Assembly: GCA_003140595.1 (NCBI GenBank)
Contig: PLKG01000138.1
Coordinates: forward strand, 1 to 58,055
Length of the DNA: 58,055 bases
Direction: 5' to 3'
DNA from: Acidimicrobiaceae bacterium
Lineage (GTDB): Bacteria; Actinomycetota; Acidimicrobiia; Acidimicrobiales; Bog-793
The stretch's first letter is position 1. Every line of letters begins with the position of its first letter. Positions 18,552 to 26,377 of the stretch are shown here, one piece after another. The notes under the pieces were generated by a model. It searched no databases, was not told the DNA's origin, and saw only the letters and a program-made list of their open reading frames with translations. The translations under genes were made by a program, and so were the position numbers.

Positions 18552-18883
18552 CCTCATCGCTGAGCCACTGGTTCGGCCAACCCAAGTTGGACACGACAGG
18601 GCTTAGGTGGGCCCGCCCCGCCAACCATATCCAGCACGGTGTCGCACGAAATGGGCTGCTCTACATGACAGAGGACAGGCTGGGGTTCGAACCGAAGCGC
18701 ATCGATGCCCTTTTCGGCGCTAAGGCCGCGTCCTGGGACCTGTCCTCGTTGACCGACATTCAGCTCACGCCGACCCTTCGCAAGCTCCGCGTCACGGTCA
18801 CCACCGACACCGGGCGCCAGCGCTTCCTCGTCTCGGACGGGCTTGTCGTCTACCAAGACCTGCGGCCCCGGCAGTCGGGCTAG
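18548..18883 (+). CDS. Small GRAM/PH-like domain protein
   Basis: A 111-residue soluble protein with the strand pattern of GRAM/PH-like domains: GVARNGLLYMTEDRLGFEPKR, then a WDLSSLTDIQLTP strand and a final RFLVSDGLVVYQDL strand. GRAM-like domains in bacteria often bind lipids or mediate protein contacts. It is followed by a small single-helix membrane protein on the same strand. The function is unknown, and the ribosome-binding site is weak. Confidence 0.6.
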   Translation: MTSSLSHWFGQPKLDTTGLRWARPANHIQHGVARNGLLYMTEDRLGFEPKRIDALFGAKAASWDLSSLTDIQLTPTLRKLRVTVTTDTGRQRFLVSDGLVVYQDLRPRQSG

Positions 18884-18939
18884 GTTGGCGGTCACCGCTC
18901 CTGACCCGAACCACGCCGGGAGAAAGGGGAAGTGCGCCG

Positions 18940-19182
18940 ATGGACACGGTATGGATCGTTGTCGGGCTCGTTGTCGCGGCATTCGTACTGGTCGTGATCG
19001 ACGCCCGATGGGGGTCGGGCCGCTGGCGGAGGCCGACCTCGAGCGGCGCTGCGTCGGACCGAACTCCCCCGAGTCGCACTCCCGCTGGGCGCACATCTTC
19101 GGGCCGGATCACGCCAAAACGCACTCCACCAGGCCGTGGCTCACCGGCTCGCCGAGACAGCCGGGCGCGCAAGTCCCGTTAG
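18940..19182 (+). CDS. Small membrane-anchored basic protein
   Basis: An 80-residue protein with one N-terminal helix (WIVVGLVVAAFVLVVIDARW) and a disordered tail rich in Arg, Ser, Pro and Thr (net positive). AGAAAGGGGAAG lies about ten bases before the ATG. It is probably an inner membrane protein with its tail in the cytoplasm. No family was recognised. It is convergent with the ABC operon that follows. Confidence 0.45.
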   Translation: MDTVWIVVGLVVAAFVLVVIDARWGSGRWRRPTSSGAASDRTPPSRTPAGRTSSGRITPKRTPPGRGSPARRDSRARKSR

Positions 19183-19245
19183 CGCGCACTGAGGCGACTA
19201 GCGCCCGGTCGCGGACAGCCGGGACGAGGTCGGTCAACTGGAGGC

Positions 19246-20334
19246 CTACACCACGTCGGGGACACGTGGAGCAACCAGCACGTCGCGCGAAATGACCGTC
19301 GGGTGAACATGGGTGCCCAACTCGATGTCAGCGGCAACCTCGCTGCGGACGTCAACACGAACCGAGATCTCCCCCACCTGCACAACCAGTCGCGTCGTCG
19401 AGCCGAGGAAGCTCCTATGGGTCACGAACCCCTTGGCATCCGGGTCGACCTCGATGGCGACATCCTCGGGACGAAGCAGCGCATCAATGCCGCCGCCCGT
19501 TGTGCTTACGGTCTCACCGCTGCGAATCGCGCACCGCTGGCCGAAGATGACGACCTCGTTGCCAGTCCGCTCGACGGGGATCCTGCTCGAGACGCCTACG
19601 AATTCGGCGACGAAGGCCGTCGCGGGACGCGCGTAGAGCATGGCGGGCGTCGCTGTCTGCTCGATGCGGCCGGCCTGCATCACACAGACCCGGTCGGCCA
19701 ACGAGAGAGCCTCCTCCTGGTCGTGTGTGACGAACATCGTCGTGATCGCGAGGCGCAGCTGGAGGGAACGGATCTGGTCGCGCAATTCGGCGCGGACTTT
19801 CGCGTCGAGGGCCGAAAGCGGCTCGTCGAGAAGGAGGACCCGGGGTTCGACTGCGAGAGCCCTCGCAAGTGCGACGCGCTGTTGTTGTCCTCCGGACATC
19901 TGATGGGGGTACTTCGCTGCCTGGTCACCGAGGCCGACCAGCTCGAGCAGCTCGCTGGCCTTCTTTCGTCTCTGGTGGGCCCTCTGTCCGCGCATTCGCA
20001 GGCCATAGGCGACGTTGTTGACCGCGTTCATGTTCGGGAAGAGCGAATAGCTCTGGAACACCATCCCCATATCGCGCTTTTGCGCGCTGATTTGCGAAAG
20101 ATCCTTCCCGTCCACGACCACGGTGCCGCTGTCTAGCCGCTCGAAGCCTGCGAGCACTCTGAGAGCAGTCGTCTTGCCACAGCCTGACGGTCCGAGAAGA
20201 GCCACGAACTCCCCCGGCTCGATGGAGAGCGAGAACCCATCGAGGGCGCGTGTCTGACCGAAGACCCTGACCAGGCGGTCGAGCTCCACCCGCGCGCCCT
20301 TGGCGGGTGTGTCGTAGGTCAGCGGGCCGGCCAT
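19246..20334 (-). CDS. ABC importer ATPase (PotA/PhnT-type)
   Basis: A 362-residue ATPase that drives the importer encoded by the three genes upstream. Walker A is GPSGCGKTT, the signature is MSGGQQQR, Walker B is VLLLDEPLSALD and the switch is THDQEEA. The last 110 residues form a TOBE-type regulatory domain (IDALLRPEDVAIEV). This layout is typical of PotA/FbpC/PhnT proteins. The true start is the ATG at 20334, with AGGAGG eight bases upstream; the 623-residue ORF in the track merges it with a shadow of the permease. It is last in the operon, 23 bases after the permease stop. Confidence 0.9.
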   Translation of the reverse strand: MAGPLTYDTPAKGARVELDRLVRVFGQTRALDGFSLSIEPGEFVALLGPSGCGKTTALRVLAGFERLDSGTVVVDGKDLSQISAQKRDMGMVFQSYSLFPNMNAVNNVAYGLRMRGQRAHQRRKKASELLELVGLGDQAAKYPHQMSGGQQQRVALARALAVEPRVLLLDEPLSALDAKVRAELRDQIRSLQLRLAITTMFVTHDQEEALSLADRVCVMQAGRIEQTATPAMLYARPATAFVAEFVGVSSRIPVERTGNEVVIFGQRCAIRSGETVSTTGGGIDALLRPEDVAIEVDPDAKGFVTHRSFLGSTTRLVVQVGEISVRVDVRSEVAADIELGTHVHPTVISRDVLVAPRVPDVV

Positions 20335-20357
20335 CGGCAGTTCCTCCTGAGTCGTGA

Positions 20358-21215
20358 TCACAGTGTCCCAGTCCTCCTGCGAGAGCGTCGAGATTGCGAA
20401 CGGTCCACTGAGACGATCACAGTGAGAAGCACCCATGTTCCGATGAGCGAGAACATCGACACGGCGGTGGCGATATGGCCGTCGGTCTGCTGGAACTGGT
20501 AGATCCACACGGGCAGGGTCGTCCACAGGTCCAGGCTTGCCATCGTGAACTCGCCCAGGACCAGCGCGATGGTGAGCACCGTCGCCGACAGCATCGCCGC
20601 CCTGATGTTCGGAAGGATCACGTGCAACAACGTGCTTACCCATTTGCCGCCGAGCGATCGTGACGCCTCGACGAGGGTCTTGAGATCGATCGCGGACAGT
20701 CCTGCGTCGAGCGAGCGATATACGAACGGAAGAGCGAGGATGACATAGATGAGGCTCAGCAGGTAAGGCGAGGACCTGAGCCACAGCGGCGCGGCGTGGA
20801 GCACGCCGAGGATGAGCACGATCGGCGGGATGACGATCGGCAGGATGGTGACGAAGTCGAGCACCCGTCGCATCCTGGGCAGCTTGAGGTGCACATACGT
20901 CGCAGTCGGGACCATGAGCACCATGGTCAACACCGTGGTCACGGCGGCAAGCCGCAGGGACAGAAAGAAGGCGGCCGAGAAGCCGACCTGCGAGGGGATG
21001 GCGCGCACCGCGTATAGCGAGAACTGGCCGGCGTCGTTCTGGAGCGAGAACCTGAGCCCAGCGTAAATGGGGATGAGGAAATAGACGCCAGCGAAGAACA
21101 GGACTATGCCCCGCCAAAAGCGGATCCGCGGGCGTCGCCGACGCTGTGGATCCGACTCGACCCTCGGGACACCGAGGAGCTCTTCGGAGGCGATCTCGGG
21201 GATCAACGCAGCCAT
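20358..21215 (-). CDS. ABC importer permease, PotC-like
   Basis: A 285-residue inner membrane permease with six helices. The cytoplasmic coupling loop (LVEASRSLGGKWVSTLLHVILP) is the EAA motif that contacts the ATPase. It overlaps the preceding permease by 13 bases. The C-terminus ends in a basic tail. Together the two permeases form the heterodimeric channel of the importer. Confidence 0.88.
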   Translation of the reverse strand: MAALIPEIASEELLGVPRVESDPQRRRRPRIRFWRGIVLFFAGVYFLIPIYAGLRFSLQNDAGQFSLYAVRAIPSQVGFSAAFFLSLRLAAVTTVLTMVLMVPTATYVHLKLPRMRRVLDFVTILPIVIPPIVLILGVLHAAPLWLRSSPYLLSLIYVILALPFVYRSLDAGLSAIDLKTLVEASRSLGGKWVSTLLHVILPNIRAAMLSATVLTIALVLGEFTMASLDLWTTLPVWIYQFQQTDGHIATAVSMFSLIGTWVLLTVIVSVDRSQSRRSRRRTGTL

Positions 21216-22141
21216 CTCGACGCCCTTCTGCGCACGAGGCTGTAAAGGACCATGGTGATCGTCAGGACGATCAGCATGCCGAGACCGATGGCATAGCCGA
21301 TGTTCTCTTCCCCGGAAATGACGTTGCCGTTGAGTACCTCTCCGATCTGGATTGGCGCCAGAGTTACCGTCCCGGCCGTCAGTGTGTCAGCCGTGGCGTA
21401 GGCAGCGAAAGCGCTGCCGAACAGAAGCAACATTCCCCCGAGCACCGAGGGGAGAAGGACAGGAATGCCCACCGTGCGCCAGTAACGAAAGCTCGATGCT
21501 CCCAGGTTCTCCGCCGCCTCCCGCCATGCCGGACGAAGCCCGCCGAGCGCCGGGGTGATGACGAGCACCATCAGCGGGATCTGGAAGTACAGGTAGACGA
21601 ACGCGACGCCGTAGAAGGAGTAGAGGTTGAAACCGTGGTTCCACGGATTGAGGTGGGCGACGCTCAACCATGCCGTCAGCACCCCGGTCGATCCGAGCGT
21701 CGCTATGAACATGAAGGTCAGGTTGATGCCACCGAAGTTGGCGAGCACACCCGAGGCGGTCGCGACGAGGCGACGCAGCACGCCGCTGCGGGAAGTCTCG
21801 ATCGCGTAGGCGAGGAACACACCGAGTATCCCCGGCACGACAGAAGTGATCGCCGCGAGCAGGATGCTGTTCAGGAACCCGAGGCGGTAGGTGCCATGCA
21901 TGACGGTGTGCACGTTGGCAAGCGTGAGCTTGCCTGTGTCGCTCCTGAAGGCCTCTTCGATGACGGCCAGCGTCGGGATGCCAAGGCCGAGGACCGTGTA
22001 AATGACAAAAGGCGCCATCGCGAGTGCAGGCCGGACAGCACGACGCAGGCCCTTATTGCGGGCCTGCGTCGTAACGGCATGGCCTCCGGCCTCGGGCACT
22101 GAGCTGCCCGGGCCAGAGGCCAACGCTTCAGTGACGGTCAC
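21203..22141 (-). CDS. ABC importer permease, PotB-like
   Basis: A 312-residue inner membrane permease with six helices and an EAA-type loop (WREAAENLGASSFRYWRTVGIPVLLP). The first 35 residues are a hydrophilic cytoplasmic extension. The GTG start at 22141 has GAGG five bases upstream. It is the first of two permeases in the operon, 21 bases after the binding protein gene. Confidence 0.88.
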   Translation of the reverse strand: MTVTEALASGPGSSVPEAGGHAVTTQARNKGLRRAVRPALAMAPFVIYTVLGLGIPTLAVIEEAFRSDTGKLTLANVHTVMHGTYRLGFLNSILLAAITSVVPGILGVFLAYAIETSRSGVLRRLVATASGVLANFGGINLTFMFIATLGSTGVLTAWLSVAHLNPWNHGFNLYSFYGVAFVYLYFQIPLMVLVITPALGGLRPAWREAAENLGASSFRYWRTVGIPVLLPSVLGGMLLLFGSAFAAYATADTLTAGTVTLAPIQIGEVLNGNVISGEENIGYAIGLGMLIVLTITMVLYSLVRRRASRWLR

Positions 22142-22162
22142 ATCGACCTCGGGTCGGATGAC

Positions 22163-23326
22163 TTATGCGTCCGAGCCCATCTCCGTCGGCCAGTCAGCCG
22201 CGACGATCGCCTTGGCCGCCTTGGACTGCGCCTGTGTCGGGAAGTTGGTGACGCCGGCGGGAGCGGCCGGCAGAGCTGCCAGCGCCTTCGCGTTCGCCAG
22301 GTGGTTCGCCACTAGGTACGGCAACTCGATCGGACGGGCCTCACCCGCTAGCCACAGGTTCTGTCCGGCGGTCGAGTAGAGGTACTCCTCCCAGAGACGT
22401 GCGGCCGCTGGGTCCGGGGCGCCCTTGTTGATGGCCTGGTCGTAGTACTCGGCAAAGGAGGCATCGGTCGGGATAGCGACCTTCCATCTCTTGGCGTACC
22501 CGGGCAGAGCCTGGATCTCCGAGGCCTGCAGGTAGTCCCACCAGATCACGATGTTCGTCGCGCCGCTTTGCACCGTTGCGGTACCGGCGACTGTCGGCAC
22601 GAAGTTGCCCGCCTTGTTCAGCTTCTGGAACCAGTCGACGCCGGGCTTGATGTTGTTGAGCGAGCCCCCGCTTGCAAGAGCCGCCCCCCACACCGCCGCG
22701 AAAGCCGCTGCGGACTCGGTCGGGTTGTTGTTGATGCCGATCTTGTAGCCCATGCCGGGCTTGAGCATCTGCTTGAAAGAGGTCGGGCAGACTTTGACGG
22801 TCTTGGAGTCGCATCCGATCGCTACGTAGCCGCCGTAGTCGCCATACCAGTCAGCGCCGGGAGCCTTCTGTCCCGCGGGAATGGCGGCCCAGGTCGTCAC
22901 CCGGTACGGCGCCAGGTAACCCTGGTTGGCTGCCTCGATCGCGAAGCTCTGACCGACGTCAATCACGTCCGGGTCGTCTGAACGTCCAGCGTCGGACTTG
23001 ATCGCGTTGAGCTCGTCCTGGCTGGAACCATCGGGGTTCGCCGAGTTGACCGAGATGTGGTAGAGCTTCGAGAAGGACGAGATGATCGCCCCGTAGTTCG
23101 CCCAGTTGTTAGGCAGGGCGATCACGTTGAGGTGGCCCTCCTTCTTGGCAGCCGCTACGAGCGCCGCCATCGAGGTAGGTCCGCTCTTCGTCAGGGTTGT
23201 CACGGTCGACCAGTTCACGCCGCTCGCGTGCCGGACGGTCGCCGCTGAGCCGGGAATCGCTACGGCCACTAGACCGACCGTCGTAGCCCCGGCAAGCAGT
23301 ACCGCCTTGAGCTTCCTTAGCGCCAC
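22163..23326 (-). CDS. ABC importer substrate-binding protein, probably for a phosphorus-containing solute
   Basis: A 387-residue periplasmic-type binding protein (PotD/AfuA superfamily) with a Sec signal peptide (LLAGATTVGLVAVAIPGSAA). No lipobox cysteine is present, so its attachment to the cell is unclear. The mature part has family features such as AAKKEGHLNVIALPNNWANYG and DVIDVGQSFA. The GTG start has GGAGG nine bases upstream. It heads a binding protein-permease-permease-ATPase operon, the layout of the PhnSTUV 2-aminoethylphosphonate importer among others. The PHO box upstream suggests a phosphonate or organophosphate substrate; the family alone would also fit polyamines or iron. Confidence 0.8.
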   Translation of the reverse strand: MALRKLKAVLLAGATTVGLVAVAIPGSAATVRHASGVNWSTVTTLTKSGPTSMAALVAAAKKEGHLNVIALPNNWANYGAIISSFSKLYHISVNSANPDGSSQDELNAIKSDAGRSDDPDVIDVGQSFAIEAANQGYLAPYRVTTWAAIPAGQKAPGADWYGDYGGYVAIGCDSKTVKVCPTSFKQMLKPGMGYKIGINNNPTESAAAFAAVWGAALASGGSLNNIKPGVDWFQKLNKAGNFVPTVAGTATVQSGATNIVIWWDYLQASEIQALPGYAKRWKVAIPTDASFAEYYDQAINKGAPDPAAARLWEEYLYSTAGQNLWLAGEARPIELPYLVANHLANAKALAALPAAPAGVTNFPTQAQSKAAKAIVAADWPTEMGSDA

Positions 23327-23391
23327 TAGAAACCACCTCCGCTGGGTTTCCTTGAACCACCGAACTGGTAGCCCGGCCGCAACATAACCAA

Positions 23392-23413
23392 CGAAGGTGA
23401 AGTGAAGATGAAC
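23392..23413 (-). promoter_or_regulatory. PHO box upstream of the ABC importer operon
   Basis: On the minus strand two contiguous 11-bp units, GTTCATCTTCA and CTTCACCTTCG, fit the same tandem pattern as the box at 4103-4124. A possible -10 (TATGTT) follows after 5 bases. The binding protein start lies 66 bases further on. This predicts induction of the importer by phosphate limitation. Confidence 0.6.
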
Positions 23414-23621
23414 GGAATGCTAAATCGCGGAAACATGTCCTGGCACAATAGTTAACGGAAGGTAAATTCATCGAACGTTTCACCCCGTCCGTCGCACAGA
23501 ACATGAAGGATCTGTGACGAAGCCGGGCCGCCGAGAAGGGGTGCGGGACAGCGCGACAAGTGACGCTACGAGCAATGGGCATTGACGCAGCGACGAAGGA
23601 GAGCAAGTCGCGAAAGCGACG

Positions 23622-23960
23622 AAAAGCGCCGACAGCCTTGTGGTCGAGATGGAGGGCTTGGACAAAGTTTGGCGTTCAAGAGCCAGCTGACGATCCCGCT
23701 GACATTGGTGCACGGAGCGACTGCGGACCCCGAGATCGCCGAGAACCGGTCGGGACGGCGCGGCCCGGGGACCTGCGTGCCAGGAGTGGTCAGTGCAGGC
23801 ACTTTCCACCAACACCGAGAGCGCATCTTCTGGGACGTGCACAGCGCCAACGCGGTGGTGATCGGCCCTCGGGCACGAGAAGTCACGGAGGCTGATCATC
23901 GAGGTGCGCCACCCCAACGAAAGCGTCCAGCTCATCGAGGGCGCTATTCGACACGGAGGG
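23622..23960 (+). pseudogene. Frameshifted remnant of a small conserved actinobacterial protein
   Basis: Three frames give successive parts of one protein of about 110 residues: DSLVVEMEGLDKVW, then AFKSQLTIPLTLVHGATADP through RRGPGTCVPGVVSAGTF and ERIFWDVHSANAVVI, then LIIEVRHPNESVQLIEGAI. The order and the FWDVH and valine-rich strand pattern match a small PH-like family I recall from actinobacteria. A one-base loss near 23671 causes the first shift, and a second shift lies near 23885. No start codon follows the AAGGAGAG site at about 23596. The gene is probably inactive. Confidence 0.7.
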
Positions 23961-24016
23961 TGTCCAGCCAGTCCGGCCACCCGGGCCGTGAGGCGGCCCG
24001 GTGAGGCCCTCCGGTC

Positions 24017-24817
24017 CTACTCAGGCTTTATGACCTGGCCCCCGTCGACGGGGATGACCGCACCGGTCACGAACGAGGAGACGGGGCTGAGCAGCAGTGC
24101 CACCCAGCGGGCGACCTCGTCCGCTTCTCCGATCCGCCGGAGCGGAACCTGGGTGGCTAGCCATCGGTAGGCCTCTTCTAGGTCGTCGGCCCACGTCTTG
24201 TGTATCGGGGTGTCGATGGGCCCGGGCGCCACGGCGTTGATGCGGACTCCGCTACCTGCGAGCTCACCCGCCAGTGACTGGGTGAGGTAGTTCAGCGCGG
24301 ATTTGGTAGTCCCATATACCGACTGGCCGATGAGCCGCAAGGTGCCCGACGACGAACTCACGTTGACCACCGAGCGGATCGGCGACGCCTGCAGGAACGG
24401 CAGTGCGTCGCGCGTAAGGAAGAACGGGGCCCTCAAGTTGACGGCCACGTGCTCGTCGAAGCCTTCCACTTTCCACTCGGCCAACGGCACATGGCGGACG
24501 ATCGCGGCGTTGTTCACCAACCCGTCCACGGTCCCGAAACGGTTGACCGCCTCGGCGACGATTCGACCTGTGCTTTCGACCTTTGACAGGTCGGCCACCA
24601 CACAGTGGGACTGGCCGCCCGCGTCCTGCACCGCACGCGCGCTCAACTCGAGGGGCTCGGACCTTCGTCCCACGAGCACGACATGGGCGCCGGCAGCCCC
24701 GAGACGCAAAGCGGTAGCGGCACCGATACCGCTTCCGGCGCCCGTCACGACGATCACCGCCCCATCGAGGCCCAAGTCAGGGAATCCACCACCGCCTGCG
24801 ATCGTCGACCGGTCCAC
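24017..24817 (-). CDS. SDR family oxidoreductase
   Basis: A 266-residue classical short-chain dehydrogenase/reductase. The NAD(P)-binding motif TGAGSGIG follows the first strand, the structural NNA motif is present (VNNAAIV), and the catalytic Ser (NVSSSSG) and Tyr-x3-Lys (YGTTK) are in place, ending with the usual PVDGG. It is cytoplasmic and probably acts on a hydroxyacyl or alcohol substrate. The GTG at 24817 has GGAGG five bases upstream; an ATG 15 bases earlier has none. It lies 95 bases downstream of the decarboxylase fusion gene on the same strand, and the two may form an acyl-CoA operon. Confidence 0.85.
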   Translation of the reverse strand: MDRSTIAGGGGFPDLGLDGAVIVVTGAGSGIGAATALRLGAAGAHVVLVGRRSEPLELSARAVQDAGGQSHCVVADLSKVESTGRIVAEAVNRFGTVDGLVNNAAIVRHVPLAEWKVEGFDEHVAVNLRAPFFLTRDALPFLQASPIRSVVNVSSSSGTLRLIGQSVYGTTKSALNYLTQSLAGELAGSGVRINAVAPGPIDTPIHKTWADDLEEAYRWLATQVPLRRIGEADEVARWVALLLSPVSSFVTGAVIPVDGGQVIKPE

Positions 24818-24912
24818 TGAACCTCCAGTCATGTAGCTGTACGGACAGCCTAGAGTCGTCCCGGACAGTCCAGAGGACCGGCGACCGGCTGTCAAACACA
24901 GAGCCTCGGCGC

Positions 24913-26181
24913 TCAAGTGCCCCGGAAGACGGGCTGGCGTTTCTCCGCGAACGCGTTCAGGCCTTCGAGATAGTCACTGCTGTCGTAGGCCTCCCGCCGC
25001 AGGCCCTGGATGCGTTCATACACCTGTGCTGCGATGGGCTGGTAGTCGTTGAGGACGCGGAGCTGTTCTTTGATCACCGTGATGGCCAGCGGCGACTTCG
25101 ATGCCATGGTCGCGGCCAGGTCCAACGTGAACGCCTCGAGCTCGGCGGCCTCCACCAAATGGTTTATGACGAGCCACTCCTTGGCCTTCTGAGCGTCGAC
25201 AGGCGCGGCGCCGAAGAACAATTCCTTGATGAGATTGATCGGCAGCCTCCCGAGGAAGTGCAACAGGCCCGTGGTGTTGTAGGGAAGTCCCAGGTTCGCC
25301 GGAGTGATGGCGAACATCGCCGTCTCGTCAGCAATGACCATGTCACAGCTGAGCACCAGGTCGAACGCCCCTCCCCACACCGATCCGTGCACCATCGCGA
25401 TGATCGGGGCCGGGAAGGTTCGCACGGCACGGATCAGCTCCTCGAGAGGGTCGTTGTAGGCCAGCGGATCGCGCCGGCCCCGCGGAAGCTCGGTGATATC
25501 GCGGCCCGAGGACCACACTCGCATCCCCTCCGCCGCACGTAGCACGACCGCACGCACCTCCTGGGACCGCAGGCTCTCGAGAGCGGCGACAATGCCGTTC
25601 GCCAACTCGCCGCTCAAGGCGTTGCGCCGGTGTTGGTCGCCGAGGGTGATGACTCCAACTCTTCCGGAGATCGCGCTTGTCAGCTTGCCGCCCGCGAAGC
25701 CCCCGGTCCCGGCCGGATCAGCACCGGCCGTCTCGTCTCTGTCTCCGGAGCTCGCTGACCGCTCGTCGCGCGAGTCGCCCGCGCCACTGGCGAGTGCCAC
25801 GTAGGTCCGTGCCAACGCGTCCCTGCCCGCACCCAAGACAGCGCTCAGGAGCTCGAGCGTCTCGATCCGCTGGTCACCGCTCAAGGTGCCGGCCACATGG
25901 CGCCAGAGCACCTCCTCCAGCACGTTGAACTCTCTTTGCACCTCGCGAATGTCAAAGCCTGCAGCAAAGCGGTCCGAAGCGACTTGGTGCGACGAGGCAA
26001 TGATCGGTACGACGGCGTCGTCGTGCACGCACTTGACAACGAGCTCGAACAGGTCCCGCAAGTGCCGACGGCTCATCTCCGGAGTGGAAGCCTGGTCACT
26101 GGTGTGGCGCCGCTCGAGCTCGGCGACGGCTTCGTCAACGACTCGATCCTCGGCATCGGCGAGAACTGCTGACGTTTCCAT
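24913..26181 (-). CDS. Fusion of an RsbR-like sensory helical domain to methylmalonyl-CoA decarboxylase
   Basis: A 422-residue protein in two parts. Residues 165-422 are a crotonase-fold enzyme very similar to E. coli ScpB (methylmalonyl-CoA decarboxylase): LPRGRRDPLAYNDPL, MVHGSVWGGAFDLVLSCDM, NLGLPYNTTGLLHFL and RIQGLRREAYDSSDYLEGLNAF correspond closely. Residues 1-130 form a helical domain (FAAGFDIREVQREFNVLEEVLWRHV) resembling the N-terminal sensor bundle of RsbR/RsbRD stress proteins. The linker (130-163) is low-complexity and acidic. ScpB normally has about 260 residues and no such extension. GGAGG lies eight bases before the ATG. The sensor assignment is less certain than the enzyme. 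Confidence 0.8.
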   Translation of the reverse strand: METSAVLADAEDRVVDEAVAELERRHTSDQASTPEMSRRHLRDLFELVVKCVHDDAVVPIIASSHQVASDRFAAGFDIREVQREFNVLEEVLWRHVAGTLSGDQRIETLELLSAVLGAGRDALARTYVALASGAGDSRDERSASSGDRDETAGADPAGTGGFAGGKLTSAISGRVGVITLGDQHRRNALSGELANGIVAALESLRSQEVRAVVLRAAEGMRVWSSGRDITELPRGRRDPLAYNDPLEELIRAVRTFPAPIIAMVHGSVWGGAFDLVLSCDMVIADETAMFAITPANLGLPYNTTGLLHFLGRLPINLIKELFFGAAPVDAQKAKEWLVINHLVEAAELEAFTLDLAATMASKSPLAITVIKEQLRVLNDYQPIAAQVYERIQGLRREAYDSSDYLEGLNAFAEKRQPVFRGT

Positions 26182-26357
26182 GACTCGGACCTCCGTTCGA
26201 TTGCCGTCTCCCCGGTGACCATGTGAGGCGGCCGGGGCCTTCCGTTCCTCCTCGGAGGTGGACGGGGCCCCTGAACGCAGGCGACGAGCGAGACCGGCTT
26301 AGCGGCGAGTTTAGAACCTCGCCGTTAGGAGACCTCCGAGGCAGGGGCCCGGAGCGG

Positions 26358-26377
26358 TAAACGGGCCGAAGGCCCGC
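26358..26377 (-). terminator. Intrinsic terminator of the GH3 gene
   Basis: Directly after the TGA of the GH3 gene, the minus strand has CGGGCC, a TTC loop, GGCCCG and then TTTA. A compact GC stem followed by Ts is typical of a factor-independent terminator, although the T run is short. Confidence 0.6.

Noticed and set aside
18684-18696. GGTTCGAACC resembling a tRNA T-loop
   Set aside because: It lies within the GRAM-like coding sequence, and no acceptor stem, anticodon arm or other tRNA parts surround it.
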